A stretch of 54,755 nucleotides of DNA from Candidatus Thalassarchaeaceae archaeon (GTDB taxonomy: Archaea; Thermoplasmatota; Poseidoniia; Poseidoniales; Thalassarchaeaceae): positions 1 to 54,755 of the forward strand of contig JAPYUP010000008.1 of NCBI GenBank assembly GCA_029940695.1. The letters run 5' to 3'. Under the pieces are notes generated by a model. It did not search any database. It was not told where the DNA came from and saw only the letters and a program-made list of their open reading frames with translations. Position numbers and translations under genes: made by a program. This document shows positions 7,830 through 16,530 of this stretch, in pieces. The first letter of the stretch is position 1, and each line of letters begins with the position of its first letter.

Positions 7830-10643
7830 CTACTCGTCCTCGTCGGCACTAGGTAGGGGTTGATCCTCACTTCGCATCTCTCGGCCCCCATATGCAATCA
7901 ATCCGATTGCGGCGACGTAGAGCAACGCGATCACGTAGGTCAGGTAAGACAGGGGAGGCCCCGCATCACCTCCGAAATTGGTCCAACCCATTGGGCCCAT
8001 GTTGTCGGTTACGCTGCCTCTGAATGATGCAGCGGTTTCGTCATCTAGTTCGGAGAACGAGCGAATCTCAAACACTGGATGCGTGTCAATCGAATCTTCG
8101 CTGAAGTCCGGGTTCGTACTTCCAGGGCCTCGCAGGTCATAGTGGAAGGCAGCGAGGACATCACCATACATCACTGCGCCAGAGACCTTCTCGACACGCA
8201 TCGTTATGTCCGCGGCAAAATAAACCGGTAGTGCACCTGGCAGGACGTCGATATATGTTCGAGAGCCAATTAGCTTGGCCTGAATCTGGTGCTCCGCGGG
8301 ATCTAGGACCAGATGGTGCTCGACCATGTCTATGCCCTTGAACGTGACATCCCCGACGACAGTAGACTCAGCGATTGCATAGCCCACCGCGTTCAGCCTG
8401 AACGGGGAGCTTGCGTCATTGACCAACGGAGCCGACTTGCCGCCAATGGTACCGGCAACCACCGTGTTCGGGTTGCCTACGTGGTCGGAGAGCAGGCCGT
8501 AGGTAGCTTCCTCGTTGTAAGGGGCTCGCCACGGCAGGTGCTCCGTCATGCCATAGGTCTCGTTGGCATCGCACTCGACATTGTACTCGGCATTGCCGTC
8601 GGAATCCAACTTGAAGTCACACAGGCCGTCGCCATCAGAGTTGATGTAGCCCTGTGAAACGCTCTGGCCGATGGTGTCGCCCTTGGTGCTCATGACGTAG
8701 ACAGAGAAATCCCCCGTGCTGACAGAATCGGAGCCGAAATACGTCTCATTCGTCTCAAGGCTAACCCAGCCTACGGCCATGTTAGAGATGTCTCCGTAGA
8801 CGACATCTGCAACGATAGGATCCCTCCATCCATAGAGCCAGTTGCTCACCGACTGCGTGGTGTATGCCGAACCCCCGTACTGGAAGCCCAGCAGGGCGCC
8901 GATAACCTGCTCGAACATGAAGTCCTTAACCCAGCTACGCAGAGCTGCTGCCTCTGACTCGGAGATGTCATAGGCAGCTGCAACAAATGCATCGTTCCAT
9001 GGCACCACTTCTCCTCCTGTCTCAAAGGCCGTCCGATCCTCGTTCATCGGCATTGTCGTACCCGTGAGTTCGTTGTACATGAAGACGGGAGCGAAGTCGC
9101 CGGTGAGGGCCCAGTCCGAGGTGTAGAGGATTTCGCGCGTCTTCTCGACGCTGAGGTCGATCGATCCTTCGTAGTCCGCACGGTTCAGGCCTATCACCAG
9201 GTATCCCCCTGCGATTGGCTCCACACCTCCGAAGGAGGTCTCCCACCATAGCTGCGCGTTAATCGTTCCAGAACCACCGACCAGAATCATCGGGAATTCG
9301 GCGGGCGTCCCGAGCATGCCAATCCACGCCCCGGCCCAGTCGGACAGACCCAGCAGCTGAGTCAGTCCGATGCTGTATGATACCATTGTGCCGAATGCGT
9401 CGGACTGCGCGCCTAGCAGGAACAGGGCCACCCCGTCAAGGGGAATCCCATTGAAGTCCACAGTGGTTAGCAGTCCTGCCCCTAGGCCAGTATCGGGATC
9501 GATTCCGAACATCAGGTACTCTAGGGCCTCTGGGTTCGCAATGTCGACTCCGCTGAGCTCGTTAAGGCGCTGCCTGAGGTCATCGGCGGTACTCAGGTCA
9601 GCACCGCCTCCGTGCTCGAGGAACTTGGAGCCTGCCAGGGCGTACACTGCCCAGTCCATGTTAGTAAGCGTAGCAGCTTTAGTGTCCCAATTGTCAGCGC
9701 TGCTGTATCCGAGCAGGGTCGCTCTAGTCGCTGTGGTGGCCTCGCTAGGCTCCCCCATCCCGACAATCAGCATCGGCCCGATGTCACAGGTCAGGGCAAT
9801 GCAGATGCCGGTCGACGGGTCGACTGCATCGAACATTATGCTCCGGGCAGAAGTCGAGAAGTCAGGGCTCGCATCGCTCGCGCCGCTCTGAGCGAGCCAG
9901 TTATCGTAGGCCCCGTCCAGAACAGCTGCCGGTGCCATCGAATCAGCAACCTCCGCCGATAGGTTCAGTCCTGCCTGCATCTGAGCTGACGCACCTGTTA
10001 CCATCCCCGCTATGTCATGGGCAGCCCATATGCTGGGCGCCTTGTTCTGCAGCTCGTTCTCCATCATCTTGTTCGCGAATCCGGCCTTGGCGAAGATCTC
10101 GCCGTAGGTTATACCCGTAGCGAGGCCCGCTATCCTCTGGGTGTTCCACAGGATGTTCACGTTCGTGACTTCGGTATCGCCAGAGACGGAGACCACCTCC
10201 GTCCCGTTCTCGTCCGTCCACGTGCAGTTCTCGCACCACTCGAAACTGTCATATTCTGAGTAGGTGATCGTGCTAGCAGTCTCGTCGAATTCAAGAACCT
10301 CTCTAGTGGTCGTGACCTCGTAGACGAATGGCCCCATCTTCTCAAAGGCCTGAGATGGGTCCTCGGAGGACAGCGCTGACTGGTCCGTAATCGAGTAAGC
10401 GAAGTAGACCCTTTCACTCGTCGAAACCGACCAGTTGCTCGGATACTCGTTTCCATCTTCGTCTTCCCAGTATGCATCGAAGTCCACCCGCTCGTCCGTA
10501 GAGCCAGTGACCTGCTCCTCCACCGCCTCTTCGATCAGTCCGTCGACGAAGCCTGTCACGGCGAGTCCTATGTTCACTAGCAGGAGCAGAGCCCCGATTC
10601 CTATCGCAATGGTCGGTTTGTTGTCCATGGTTAACACACTCAC
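7830..10643 (-). CDS. CD36/LIMP-2 (class B scavenger receptor) family homologue with large internal insertion
   Basis: 937 residues. It has CD36 topology: one membrane helix near each end (about 10-31 and 898-920), a large extracytoplasmic domain and a short acidic tail. CD36-like blocks occur in order: MGPFVYEV at 103-110 followed by a 'tITYSEYDSFEW' strand; NWLYGWRDP with GWRDP at 605-609, like LLWGYRDP of animal CD36; SPFRLNAVGYAIAES followed by a VTFKGI strand near 745-775; and ADITMRVEKVSGAVMYGD near the end. Between the first and second blocks lie about 370 residues absent from animal CD36. Animal members bind lipids and lipoproteins; lipid uptake or sensing here is only inference. The start is GTG at 10643, with an in-frame ATG at 10628 as alternative. 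No obvious operon partner. Confidence 0.8.
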   Translation of the reverse strand: MSVLTMDNKPTIAIGIGALLLLVNIGLAVTGFVDGLIEEAVEEQVTGSTDERVDFDAYWEDEDGNEYPSNWSVSTSERVYFAYSITDQSALSSEDPSQAFEKMGPFVYEVTTTREVLEFDETASTITYSEYDSFEWCENCTWTDENGTEVVSVSGDTEVTNVNILWNTQRIAGLATGITYGEIFAKAGFANKMMENELQNKAPSIWAAHDIAGMVTGASAQMQAGLNLSAEVADSMAPAAVLDGAYDNWLAQSGASDASPDFSTSARSIMFDAVDPSTGICIALTCDIGPMLIVGMGEPSEATTATRATLLGYSSADNWDTKAATLTNMDWAVYALAGSKFLEHGGGADLSTADDLRQRLNELSGVDIANPEALEYLMFGIDPDTGLGAGLLTTVDFNGIPLDGVALFLLGAQSDAFGTMVSYSIGLTQLLGLSDWAGAWIGMLGTPAEFPMILVGGSGTINAQLWWETSFGGVEPIAGGYLVIGLNRADYEGSIDLSVEKTREILYTSDWALTGDFAPVFMYNELTGTTMPMNEDRTAFETGGEVVPWNDAFVAAAYDISESEAAALRSWVKDFMFEQVIGALLGFQYGGSAYTTQSVSNWLYGWRDPIVADVVYGDISNMAVGWVSLETNETYFGSDSVSTGDFSVYVMSTKGDTIGQSVSQGYINSDGDGLCDFKLDSDGNAEYNVECDANETYGMTEHLPWRAPYNEEATYGLLSDHVGNPNTVVAGTIGGKSAPLVNDASSPFRLNAVGYAIAESTVVGDVTFKGIDMVEHHLVLDPAEHQIQAKLIGSRTYIDVLPGALPVYFAADITMRVEKVSGAVMYGDVLAAFHYDLRGPGSTNPDFSEDSIDTHPVFEIRSFSELDDETAASFRGSVTDNMGPMGWTNFGGDAGPPLSYLTYVIALLYVAAIGLIAYGGREMRSEDQPLPSADEDE

Positions 10644-10647
10644 CTTT

Positions 10648-10686
10648 CCACGAGCGGGTGCTTGACATTAAGCGTTACACTCGTGG
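10648..10686. repeat. Inverted repeat upstream of the CD36-like gene
   Basis: CCACGAG (10648-10654) and CTCGTGG (10680-10686) form a perfect 7-base inverted repeat separated by 25 bases, starting 5 bases upstream of the GTG start. It could be an operator or a 5'-UTR stem; function is not shown. Confidence 0.35.
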
Positions 10687-10802
10687 GAATTACCCTTTCA
10701 CCTCATATTCGGACCACATCTTGAAGGTGACAATGCTCCCAGTGCTGGAATCTCTATGGATTTCGACAAGGTTCATGTCACCGTGCACATGGGGGGACAC
10801 AC

Positions 10803-10879
10803 GGACCCGTAGCTCAGTTGGTTAGAGCGCTCGGCTCATAACCGAGTGGTCATCGGTTCAAATCCGGTCGGGTCCACCA
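10803..10879 (+). tRNA. tRNA with CAT anticodon (elongator Met or Ile2)
   Basis: Complete cloverleaf: acceptor GGACCCG/CGGGTCC, D-arm GCTC...GAGC, anticodon stem CTCGG/CCGAG with loop CTCATAA, T-arm ATCGG-TTCAAAT-CCGGT, discriminator A and an encoded CCA. The anticodon is CAT. It lacks the three G:C pairs of an initiator anticodon stem, so it is elongator Met, or Ile2 read after agmatidine modification of C34. The G1-C72 and A73 acceptor end leaves Ile2 quite possible. Confidence 0.95.
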
Positions 10880-10960
10880 CGGCTCCCTACTCTCATTTCG
10901 ACGCGCCCCGCGTCCGACCCGGGCGAAGCCTCAAATACGTTCTTAGTGGGGCATTTTGCG

Positions 10961-11896
10961 ATGAGCGCGTCCTTCAGAGTCCCTCTGATGATCATGACCG
11001 TCTACTTCCTGAGCCTTTGGAGCGGAGTGGCGGCAGTTCAGGCCCAGACCTCTCCAGACGTCTCATTGACGTGTGATCAGCCACAACCGATAGACGTCTA
11101 TCCCGGCGCCACCCGGACCACCATCATCTACTGCACCCTCTCCAACCCCACCACTTTCTCCGAGAAGGTCGAGTTGACCTATCAGTCGGGCGTGATTGCG
11201 GTGGCAGGGCCCGGCTCGGCTACAGTCCCTCCTGGGGACACCTCCTTCCAGGTCTCCGCGCGTGCTGACCTGAGGATGCCCGAGGGGCAGCAGGTAGTCA
11301 CGATTACAGCCGTTGTCACCCAGTGGGGTGGTGGGCCAGTCACCGGGGTGACGCAGCCGACCGAGTCGAAGGTGATGACCGTCTTCAAGCAGTTCAGCAG
11401 GCTCAGGGTTGGCTCTGATATCGCGTTCCTGCAATTGCGCCCCAAAGTCGACTACACCCTAATCTTCGATGTCTACAACGACGGCAACGCCCGTGACAAG
11501 TTCAACGTCGAGATTTCGAACTATGACGAACTTAACGACGAAGGCTTCCAGTTGAGTCTGCCCTTGGTCTCACAGGAGATCGACTCTCTAGCACCTCCGG
11601 AGAAGTTTCGCGTCCAGATGAGGACACCGAAGAACCAAGGCTGGACTGACAAGTACTTCTCGCTGCAGTTCAAGGCGACATCGGAGTACTCGGTGCGTAC
11701 GGAAGGCATCCCCAACTACCAGATTCAGGTCATGACTCTCTACATCCGCGGAATCTACCTCCCTGGATTCGAGCTGGTTGGCACGATGATGATGGCGGCC
11801 TTGGCTGGTGCGGCAGTGGGGAGAGGCGCCCGGTATGGCGCCCCCTTGGTCGACCACGAGGGCAATATCGAGCCCCTAGGCGCCCGTTTGTTATAG
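10961..11896 (+). CDS. Secreted, C-terminally membrane-anchored beta-domain protein
   Basis: 311 residues from ATG 10961; an in-frame GTG lies at 10946. A signal peptide (about 1-28, ending VQAQ) is followed by beta-rich regions with the character of NEW3/CARDB-like Ig domains: 'VTLxNPTxFSEKVELTYQSG' and 'FDVYNDGNARDKFNVEISNYDE'. One hydrophobic segment near 265-285 (LVGTMMMAALAGAAVG) and a short tail follow. The topology suggests an extracellular domain held by a C-terminal anchor. No enzyme motif is seen. It starts about 80 bases after the tRNA gene. Confidence 0.65.
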   Translation: MSASFRVPLMIMTVYFLSLWSGVAAVQAQTSPDVSLTCDQPQPIDVYPGATRTTIIYCTLSNPTTFSEKVELTYQSGVIAVAGPGSATVPPGDTSFQVSARADLRMPEGQQVVTITAVVTQWGGGPVTGVTQPTESKVMTVFKQFSRLRVGSDIAFLQLRPKVDYTLIFDVYNDGNARDKFNVEISNYDELNDEGFQLSLPLVSQEIDSLAPPEKFRVQMRTPKNQGWTDKYFSLQFKATSEYSVRTEGIPNYQIQVMTLYIRGIYLPGFELVGTMMMAALAGAAVGRGARYGAPLVDHEGNIEPLGARLL

Positions 11897-12010
11897 CGAA
11901 CCCGGCAGTCTCGCGCATACCAGCAGGCAACGGATTGATAACCGCCAGTCGTGACGTTCTGCTGGTAACTGGGTGGTTTGGTGAGTAACGGTGGGCTCCT
12001 CGAGAAGGCG

Positions 12011-13186
12011 ATGGCGCAACAGCCGGATCAGGAAGTCTCTGAAGTCATTGAAGCAGAGATCACCCCACCCTACTTATCTCCGGCGATCTCCTCTAGTGAG
12101 GCCAGAAACCCGCTATTCGTTGGAATTGGACTTGGAGTTCTGGGCTTATTGCTGTCTTGGATTTTTGCCTTGCCGAACATCCAGAGCGCCTACGCCTTCA
12201 CCGGATTGATTCCAGTAGCCATCCTGGGAGGTTCGTTCTACGTAGTTTGGATTTCGATTGATAGAAAAATGGTCGGGGTGCTCGCAGTAGTTTACCTGCT
12301 GATGGCAGCCAGTCCCTTCATTGCTAGTAGTGTGTCCACCTCCTCAATTACGGTCGTCGAGAGTACCCTTTCGCCTGATTCAACAGAGATTACTCTGAAG
12401 ATTAGGCAGTCCGGGGGCTTCATGTCTTCATCAATCGACACGGCAGATGTTTCGATATCATTTGACGGGAGCGAGGTTTGGTCCAATAATGCGAACTTCA
12501 CCATAGATAGGGAGGATGGTTATGGTAAGTACGGGCAGCTCACTCTGACTGTGTCAGATTTCTATTCAGGAAACGCCGTTAGTGGCCAAGAATATGTTGT
12601 TACGGTAAACGCGGGGGGTTCTGGGGATAGCCATACGCTGGCATCCTCCCTACTGATTAGGACGGTTGACGATGCGCAAAACGAGGCCGATGGCTACATG
12701 GGAACCGGTGCTGACTGTGACAGTAATACTGAGAATTGTGTAATAGGCATCATCCTAACATCATGGATTGGATATCAGGCGGTTGGGAATAACAAGCCAG
12801 GTGGAATGCCATTTGCAGACTACAATGTAACAGCCACTTTGATGGAGGGCAGTGAAGTTGCAGTCCAGTATCCCATCATAACGGTTCAAAATGGCCAGGC
12901 ATCGTGGGATGATTCCAATGGGGATTACGGTTCTGGATCTGCTATTGTGGGGGACTTCGGGTCGGATTTGCCACTGGATGGTTCACTTTCCGCTCCAGAG
13001 TTTGATCGTATGTACATACCAACAGATGACTTCCAGTCGGCTGGAGAATACGGCTGTTACTCATTCGTAGTCGAAGTTTCCCAGTCCGCGCCTTGGACTG
13101 CCCCCTTAATCGTCACGGATACTACGTATTATGAGTATGACAAGACAGGTGACACGGAGTCTTGGAACTTGGTCAACAGCTGCTAG
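12011..13186 (+). CDS. Membrane protein with N-terminal helices and extracytoplasmic C-terminal domain, unknown function
   Basis: 391 residues from ATG 12011 (in-frame GTG 11981 and TTG 11978 possible). After a polar N-terminus come three to four hydrophobic segments (about 37-110), then a beta-rich extracellular-looking part with few cysteines (for example a CDSNTENC motif). I recognise no family. By eye its codons are AT-richer than those of its neighbours, which could mean more recent arrival or relaxed codon use. It converges on the ABC transporter ATPase gene, with the two stops abutting at 13186/13187. Confidence 0.6.
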   Translation: MAQQPDQEVSEVIEAEITPPYLSPAISSSEARNPLFVGIGLGVLGLLLSWIFALPNIQSAYAFTGLIPVAILGGSFYVVWISIDRKMVGVLAVVYLLMAASPFIASSVSTSSITVVESTLSPDSTEITLKIRQSGGFMSSSIDTADVSISFDGSEVWSNNANFTIDREDGYGKYGQLTLTVSDFYSGNAVSGQEYVVTVNAGGSGDSHTLASSLLIRTVDDAQNEADGYMGTGADCDSNTENCVIGIILTSWIGYQAVGNNKPGGMPFADYNVTATLMEGSEVAVQYPIITVQNGQASWDDSNGDYGSGSAIVGDFGSDLPLDGSLSAPEFDRMYIPTDDFQSAGEYGCYSFVVEVSQSAPWTAPLIVTDTTYYEYDKTGDTESWNLVNSC

Positions 13187-13924
13187 TCAGTCGTTGATGC
13201 TCGAGAGGAACCTCCGCATCCTCTCGGTCTTCGGATCGTCGATTATCGAAGACGGGCCTTCCTCAGCGACCACGCCCTCGTCCAAGTAGATTACACGGTC
13301 CGCCACGTCTCTGGCGAAGCTTATCTCGTGCGTCACCACCACCATCGTCATCCCTTCGTCTGCAAGCCCTCGGATGGTCTCCAGGACCGAGCCGATTAGT
13401 TCGGGGTCCAGAGCGCTAGTCGGCTCGTCGAACAGCATCACCTCCGGCTTCATCGCCAACGCGCGTGCTATGGCGACCCTCTGCTTCTGACCGCCTGACA
13501 GGTTGCCCGGGTAAGCGTCTATCCTGTCGAGCATGTCCACTCTATCAAGCACATTCTTGGCCTCTTCGTTGGCCTCCTCTCTGCTCATCCTCCTAACGTG
13601 TATCAGGCCCAGGGTGATGTTGTCGAGCACCTTGAGGTGTGCGAACAGCTCGAAAGACTGGAACACCATCCCGATCCTGGATCTCACTTCATTGATTCCC
13701 GCCGCCGGGGTGTTGATCTGCTCGCCCTTCAGGCGAACGACTCCCTTCGTGGGCTCTATGAGGCGGTTGATGCAGCGCAGCACGGTGGACTTGCCGCTCC
13801 CCGAGGAGCCGATGATGGCCACCGACTCGCCCTCCATGACATCGAATGAGATGCCGCGGACAGCGTGGACCCCGCCGGCGTAGGTCTTCTCCATGTCCTT
13901 GACGCTGAGGATTGCCTCGGGCAT
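13187..13924 (-). CDS. Polar amino-acid ABC transporter, ATP-binding subunit (GlnQ/HisP-like)
   Basis: 245 residues, the standard size. Walker A GSSGSGKST at about 39-47, Q-loop GMVFQSFELFAHLKVLDNI, signature LSGGQKQRVAIARAL, Walker B MLFDEPTSALDPE and switch histidine VVTHE are all intact. The Q-loop and signature region are typical of the polar amino-acid uptake subfamily. It directly follows the fused permease gene with no spacer (permease stop 13925-13927, ATG ending at 13924), so the two are co-transcribed and should form one importer. The exact amino acid cannot be told. Confidence 0.93.
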   Translation of the reverse strand: MPEAILSVKDMEKTYAGGVHAVRGISFDVMEGESVAIIGSSGSGKSTVLRCINRLIEPTKGVVRLKGEQINTPAAGINEVRSRIGMVFQSFELFAHLKVLDNITLGLIHVRRMSREEANEEAKNVLDRVDMLDRIDAYPGNLSGGQKQRVAIARALAMKPEVMLFDEPTSALDPELIGSVLETIRGLADEGMTMVVVTHEISFARDVADRVIYLDEGVVAEEGPSSIIDDPKTERMRRFLSSIND

Positions 13925-16447
13925 TCATGCACCCCCTGTGATCCCAAGCCCGGGTATCCTAGTCTTGTTCTCCAGATGTCTGAGAATTAGTGCCAGAGTC
14001 CATGTGACGATGAAGTAGGAGATCATGACCATGCCCCATGTCCAGAAGATTTGGAAGGTCACGGCAATAATCAGCTTGCCCTGTCTAGTCAGCTCTGCAT
14101 ATCCGATGACCATCGCCAGCGAGGAGTTGAGGACTAGGTTGACCATCTCGTTGCCCAATGGCGGGATGCATATCCTGATTGCCTGTGGCATGATGACGAG
14201 TTTCATCGTCTGCATGTAGTTCAGCCCGATGCTCCTTCCTGCTTCCATCTGCCCAGAGGGTATGGCAGCGATGGCCCCCCTGATGGTCTCGCACTGGTAT
14301 GCCCCTGAGTTCAGGCCCAGTGCGAATATTGCACTGATGTATGCTCTGTCAGCGAGTATCCCGTCCCTAATGAAGCTAGAGATTGGGTCGTCCTGGCCCT
14401 CAAGGATTAGCAGTCCGGGCTCCTGGATTAACTTGCCCAGTTGGAGGCCGAAGTGAATGAACATGAACTGGACAATCAGAGGGGTGTTGCGGAAGAAGTC
14501 AGTGTAGAGTGTGGCTATTGAGTTAAGCGGCCTTACTCCCCATGGATTCAGAGAAACTGTCCGACTCTTCGTTATGGTGGAGACGAATACCGCAGTTCCC
14601 ACTAGTGCGAATAGGACCCACTCCTCACTGTCACCTATTCCTGGAATGACCCCAAACCCGTTTTCTCGGAGAGAAATTAACAGGACCAGAAAATAAAGCA
14701 AAGAAAAGGAGACCGGTCTCAACTTGCCAATATTCTGAATCACTATGTAACCGACAATCATGCCTTCCATGGTCAGCAATATTAGGGGAAATAGGATATT
14801 TTCTCCTGACAGCGGGTACCCTCCTGCAACGAAAATGAGTGTCACCACGACGAGAGGGATGATTGGCAGCGGCACCCTCTTGGCGGAGAATTCGCCGTTG
14901 AAGGACAGGAATGTCAGCCCCAACAGCACCAATGCCGTCCCCAGCAGGATGCATGCAAAGGCACCGGAGTCACCTACGGGCACGTAGATGCGTTCCCAAC
15001 CATCCAGATTGAGAGCCCCGATGTCATCGATTACGGTGTAAAAGGCCCAAACGCCAACTGAAAACATAGTCAGTCCGAACATTTTGATGGCGGGGGTGTT
15101 GATGGGTCTCGTAGCTGAAATTTCAGCGGACTTGGTACGCAACGAAGCGATATTCGTGGACAATCGTCCGATTGAAAGTACGTTGGCCAATATCGCAAAT
15201 GGCATGACCAACTGGTACCGGTTAGACTGTGCAACGTTCTTCAGAGTGGTCGGGGAGGTCTTCAACATCGAGAGTAGTACCCCAATGGTGAATCCCATCG
15301 CAATTCCGAACAGTACGATCTTGATGGTGGCCAACAGTCCGTCTATCAGCATCCCCTTGGAGTAGTCGACGAACTGTCCGAAGTCGCCGAAGTCGATTAT
15401 TTGGAATCCAACTGCCTCTTCTTCGCCGGAGTTTTCGGTCCACAATACCGACCCCCCGTCAGCAACAGCAATCCCCTTGAAATTGTCAATCATTGCCACG
15501 CCGTTGAAATTGGTATCGTTTGCAATTGGGAGCATCTGATTGCTGACTATGTTCCCGCCGTCCTTGCTCAGAGACAGATACCCATTTGGCCCGGTGAAGA
15601 GGATCTTGTAGGTCGAGAGAACCTTCATGGAGTTCAACTCCACCCCTAGGGAAGTGCTTCTTCCGTGCGACTCGATTTCAACTAGGTTCCAGACGAAGCC
15701 TACTATGACGCTGCCCTCCCTAGATGACCTCAGGATGTGCCCCTCGTCAGTAATGGCGTAAGCGCGAATGGCGCTGAAGTAGTCGATAGAGACTATGCTC
15801 TTCGAACTTACTTGGCCTGGTGCGTCCCTGTAGTCCCACACCACTCCCCCGTCCGTGGATGCGAGGATCGTTCCGCTGTCCCCAGAGATGAGGCCGTTTT
15901 CCGAATCCAGAAAGGAGACACTGAGAAGATCGTGCTCCACTCCGATGGAACGGTCCTGCCAGGCGTTGCCATCGTACTGCCAGATTGCACCAGCAGGACC
16001 CACAGCGACTAGCGACCCGTTACTTGTCAGAGCGATGCCCGAGACGTCCATCTGCACTGGGATAGAGACGTCTTCCCAGGCCCCGCCCCCTTCCTTCATC
16101 AGCAGGACCGTACCGCCCCCCCCTGCCACTGCGAGGGCCCCGAAGGCAGAGTCCGAGGCGATTAGGTCCGAGCTGGTCGGCGAGTCGAAGGACTGCCAAG
16201 TCAGCCCCTCATCGCCGCTGCTCAGCATCGTGCCGTTGGTGCCGAAGGCCCAGAGCATGTCCACGTGGGCCTCTGCAGTCAGCAGATCCGATTCCGTGCC
16301 ACTTTCTATCTCTGCCCACCCGCTCTTGAGCGACTGCGCAGCCGCGCTGCTTGTGGCTAGTATGAGTGCAAGGAGAGTCAGAGATACGACCCACCCGACT
16401 CGCCTGGGAACAGCACGATCCCGCTCCTGATGGGTCCTAGCCGACAT
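13925..16447 (-). CDS. Amino-acid ABC transporter permease fused to N-terminal Ycf48/BNR-like beta-propeller
   Basis: 840 residues. Signal peptide or first helix at about 17-37 (ending AAAQ). Residues ~40-345 form repeated 'GTxLxSxDxGxxW' units of the Ycf48/BNR beta-propeller type and should lie outside the membrane. The permease starts near 355 (GMLIDGLLATIKIVLFGIA, the usual polar amino-acid permease opening). About 230 residues of extra hydrophobic helices then interrupt it, and it resumes at FFRNTPLIVQFMF. The EAA loop (GQMEAGRSIGLNYMQ...IMPQAIR) is intact near 731-760 and should dock to the ATPase. No separate solute-binding protein gene lies nearby, so the propeller may stand in for it or may be a sensor; both are inference. 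Confidence 0.88.
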   Translation of the reverse strand: MSARTHQERDRAVPRRVGWVVSLTLLALILATSSAAAQSLKSGWAEIESGTESDLLTAEAHVDMLWAFGTNGTMLSSGDEGLTWQSFDSPTSSDLIASDSAFGALAVAGGGGTVLLMKEGGGAWEDVSIPVQMDVSGIALTSNGSLVAVGPAGAIWQYDGNAWQDRSIGVEHDLLSVSFLDSENGLISGDSGTILASTDGGVVWDYRDAPGQVSSKSIVSIDYFSAIRAYAITDEGHILRSSREGSVIVGFVWNLVEIESHGRSTSLGVELNSMKVLSTYKILFTGPNGYLSLSKDGGNIVSNQMLPIANDTNFNGVAMIDNFKGIAVADGGSVLWTENSGEEEAVGFQIIDFGDFGQFVDYSKGMLIDGLLATIKIVLFGIAMGFTIGVLLSMLKTSPTTLKNVAQSNRYQLVMPFAILANVLSIGRLSTNIASLRTKSAEISATRPINTPAIKMFGLTMFSVGVWAFYTVIDDIGALNLDGWERIYVPVGDSGAFACILLGTALVLLGLTFLSFNGEFSAKRVPLPIIPLVVVTLIFVAGGYPLSGENILFPLILLTMEGMIVGYIVIQNIGKLRPVSFSLLYFLVLLISLRENGFGVIPGIGDSEEWVLFALVGTAVFVSTITKSRTVSLNPWGVRPLNSIATLYTDFFRNTPLIVQFMFIHFGLQLGKLIQEPGLLILEGQDDPISSFIRDGILADRAYISAIFALGLNSGAYQCETIRGAIAAIPSGQMEAGRSIGLNYMQTMKLVIMPQAIRICIPPLGNEMVNLVLNSSLAMVIGYAELTRQGKLIIAVTFQIFWTWGMVMISYFIVTWTLALILRHLENKTRIPGLGITGGA

Positions 16448-16473
16448 TTCCCTCCGCTAGTCGTTGGTCTCTG

Positions 16474-16483
16474 AGGATATAGT
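16474..16483 (+). promoter_or_regulatory. Candidate TATA box for purC
   Basis: GGATATAGTC lies about 50 bases upstream of the purC start in the 80-base divergent gap with the permease gene. Assigned by eye only. Confidence 0.3.
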
Positions 16484-16530
16484 CTAGACGACCTCCAATC
16501 GCAATCGAAATCTCTGGTTCGCCATTGGGA

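Noticed and set aside
7150-7863. 237-codon plus-strand frame
   Set aside because: Antisense to the membrane acyltransferase-like gene and the end of the CD36-like gene; low-complexity translation.
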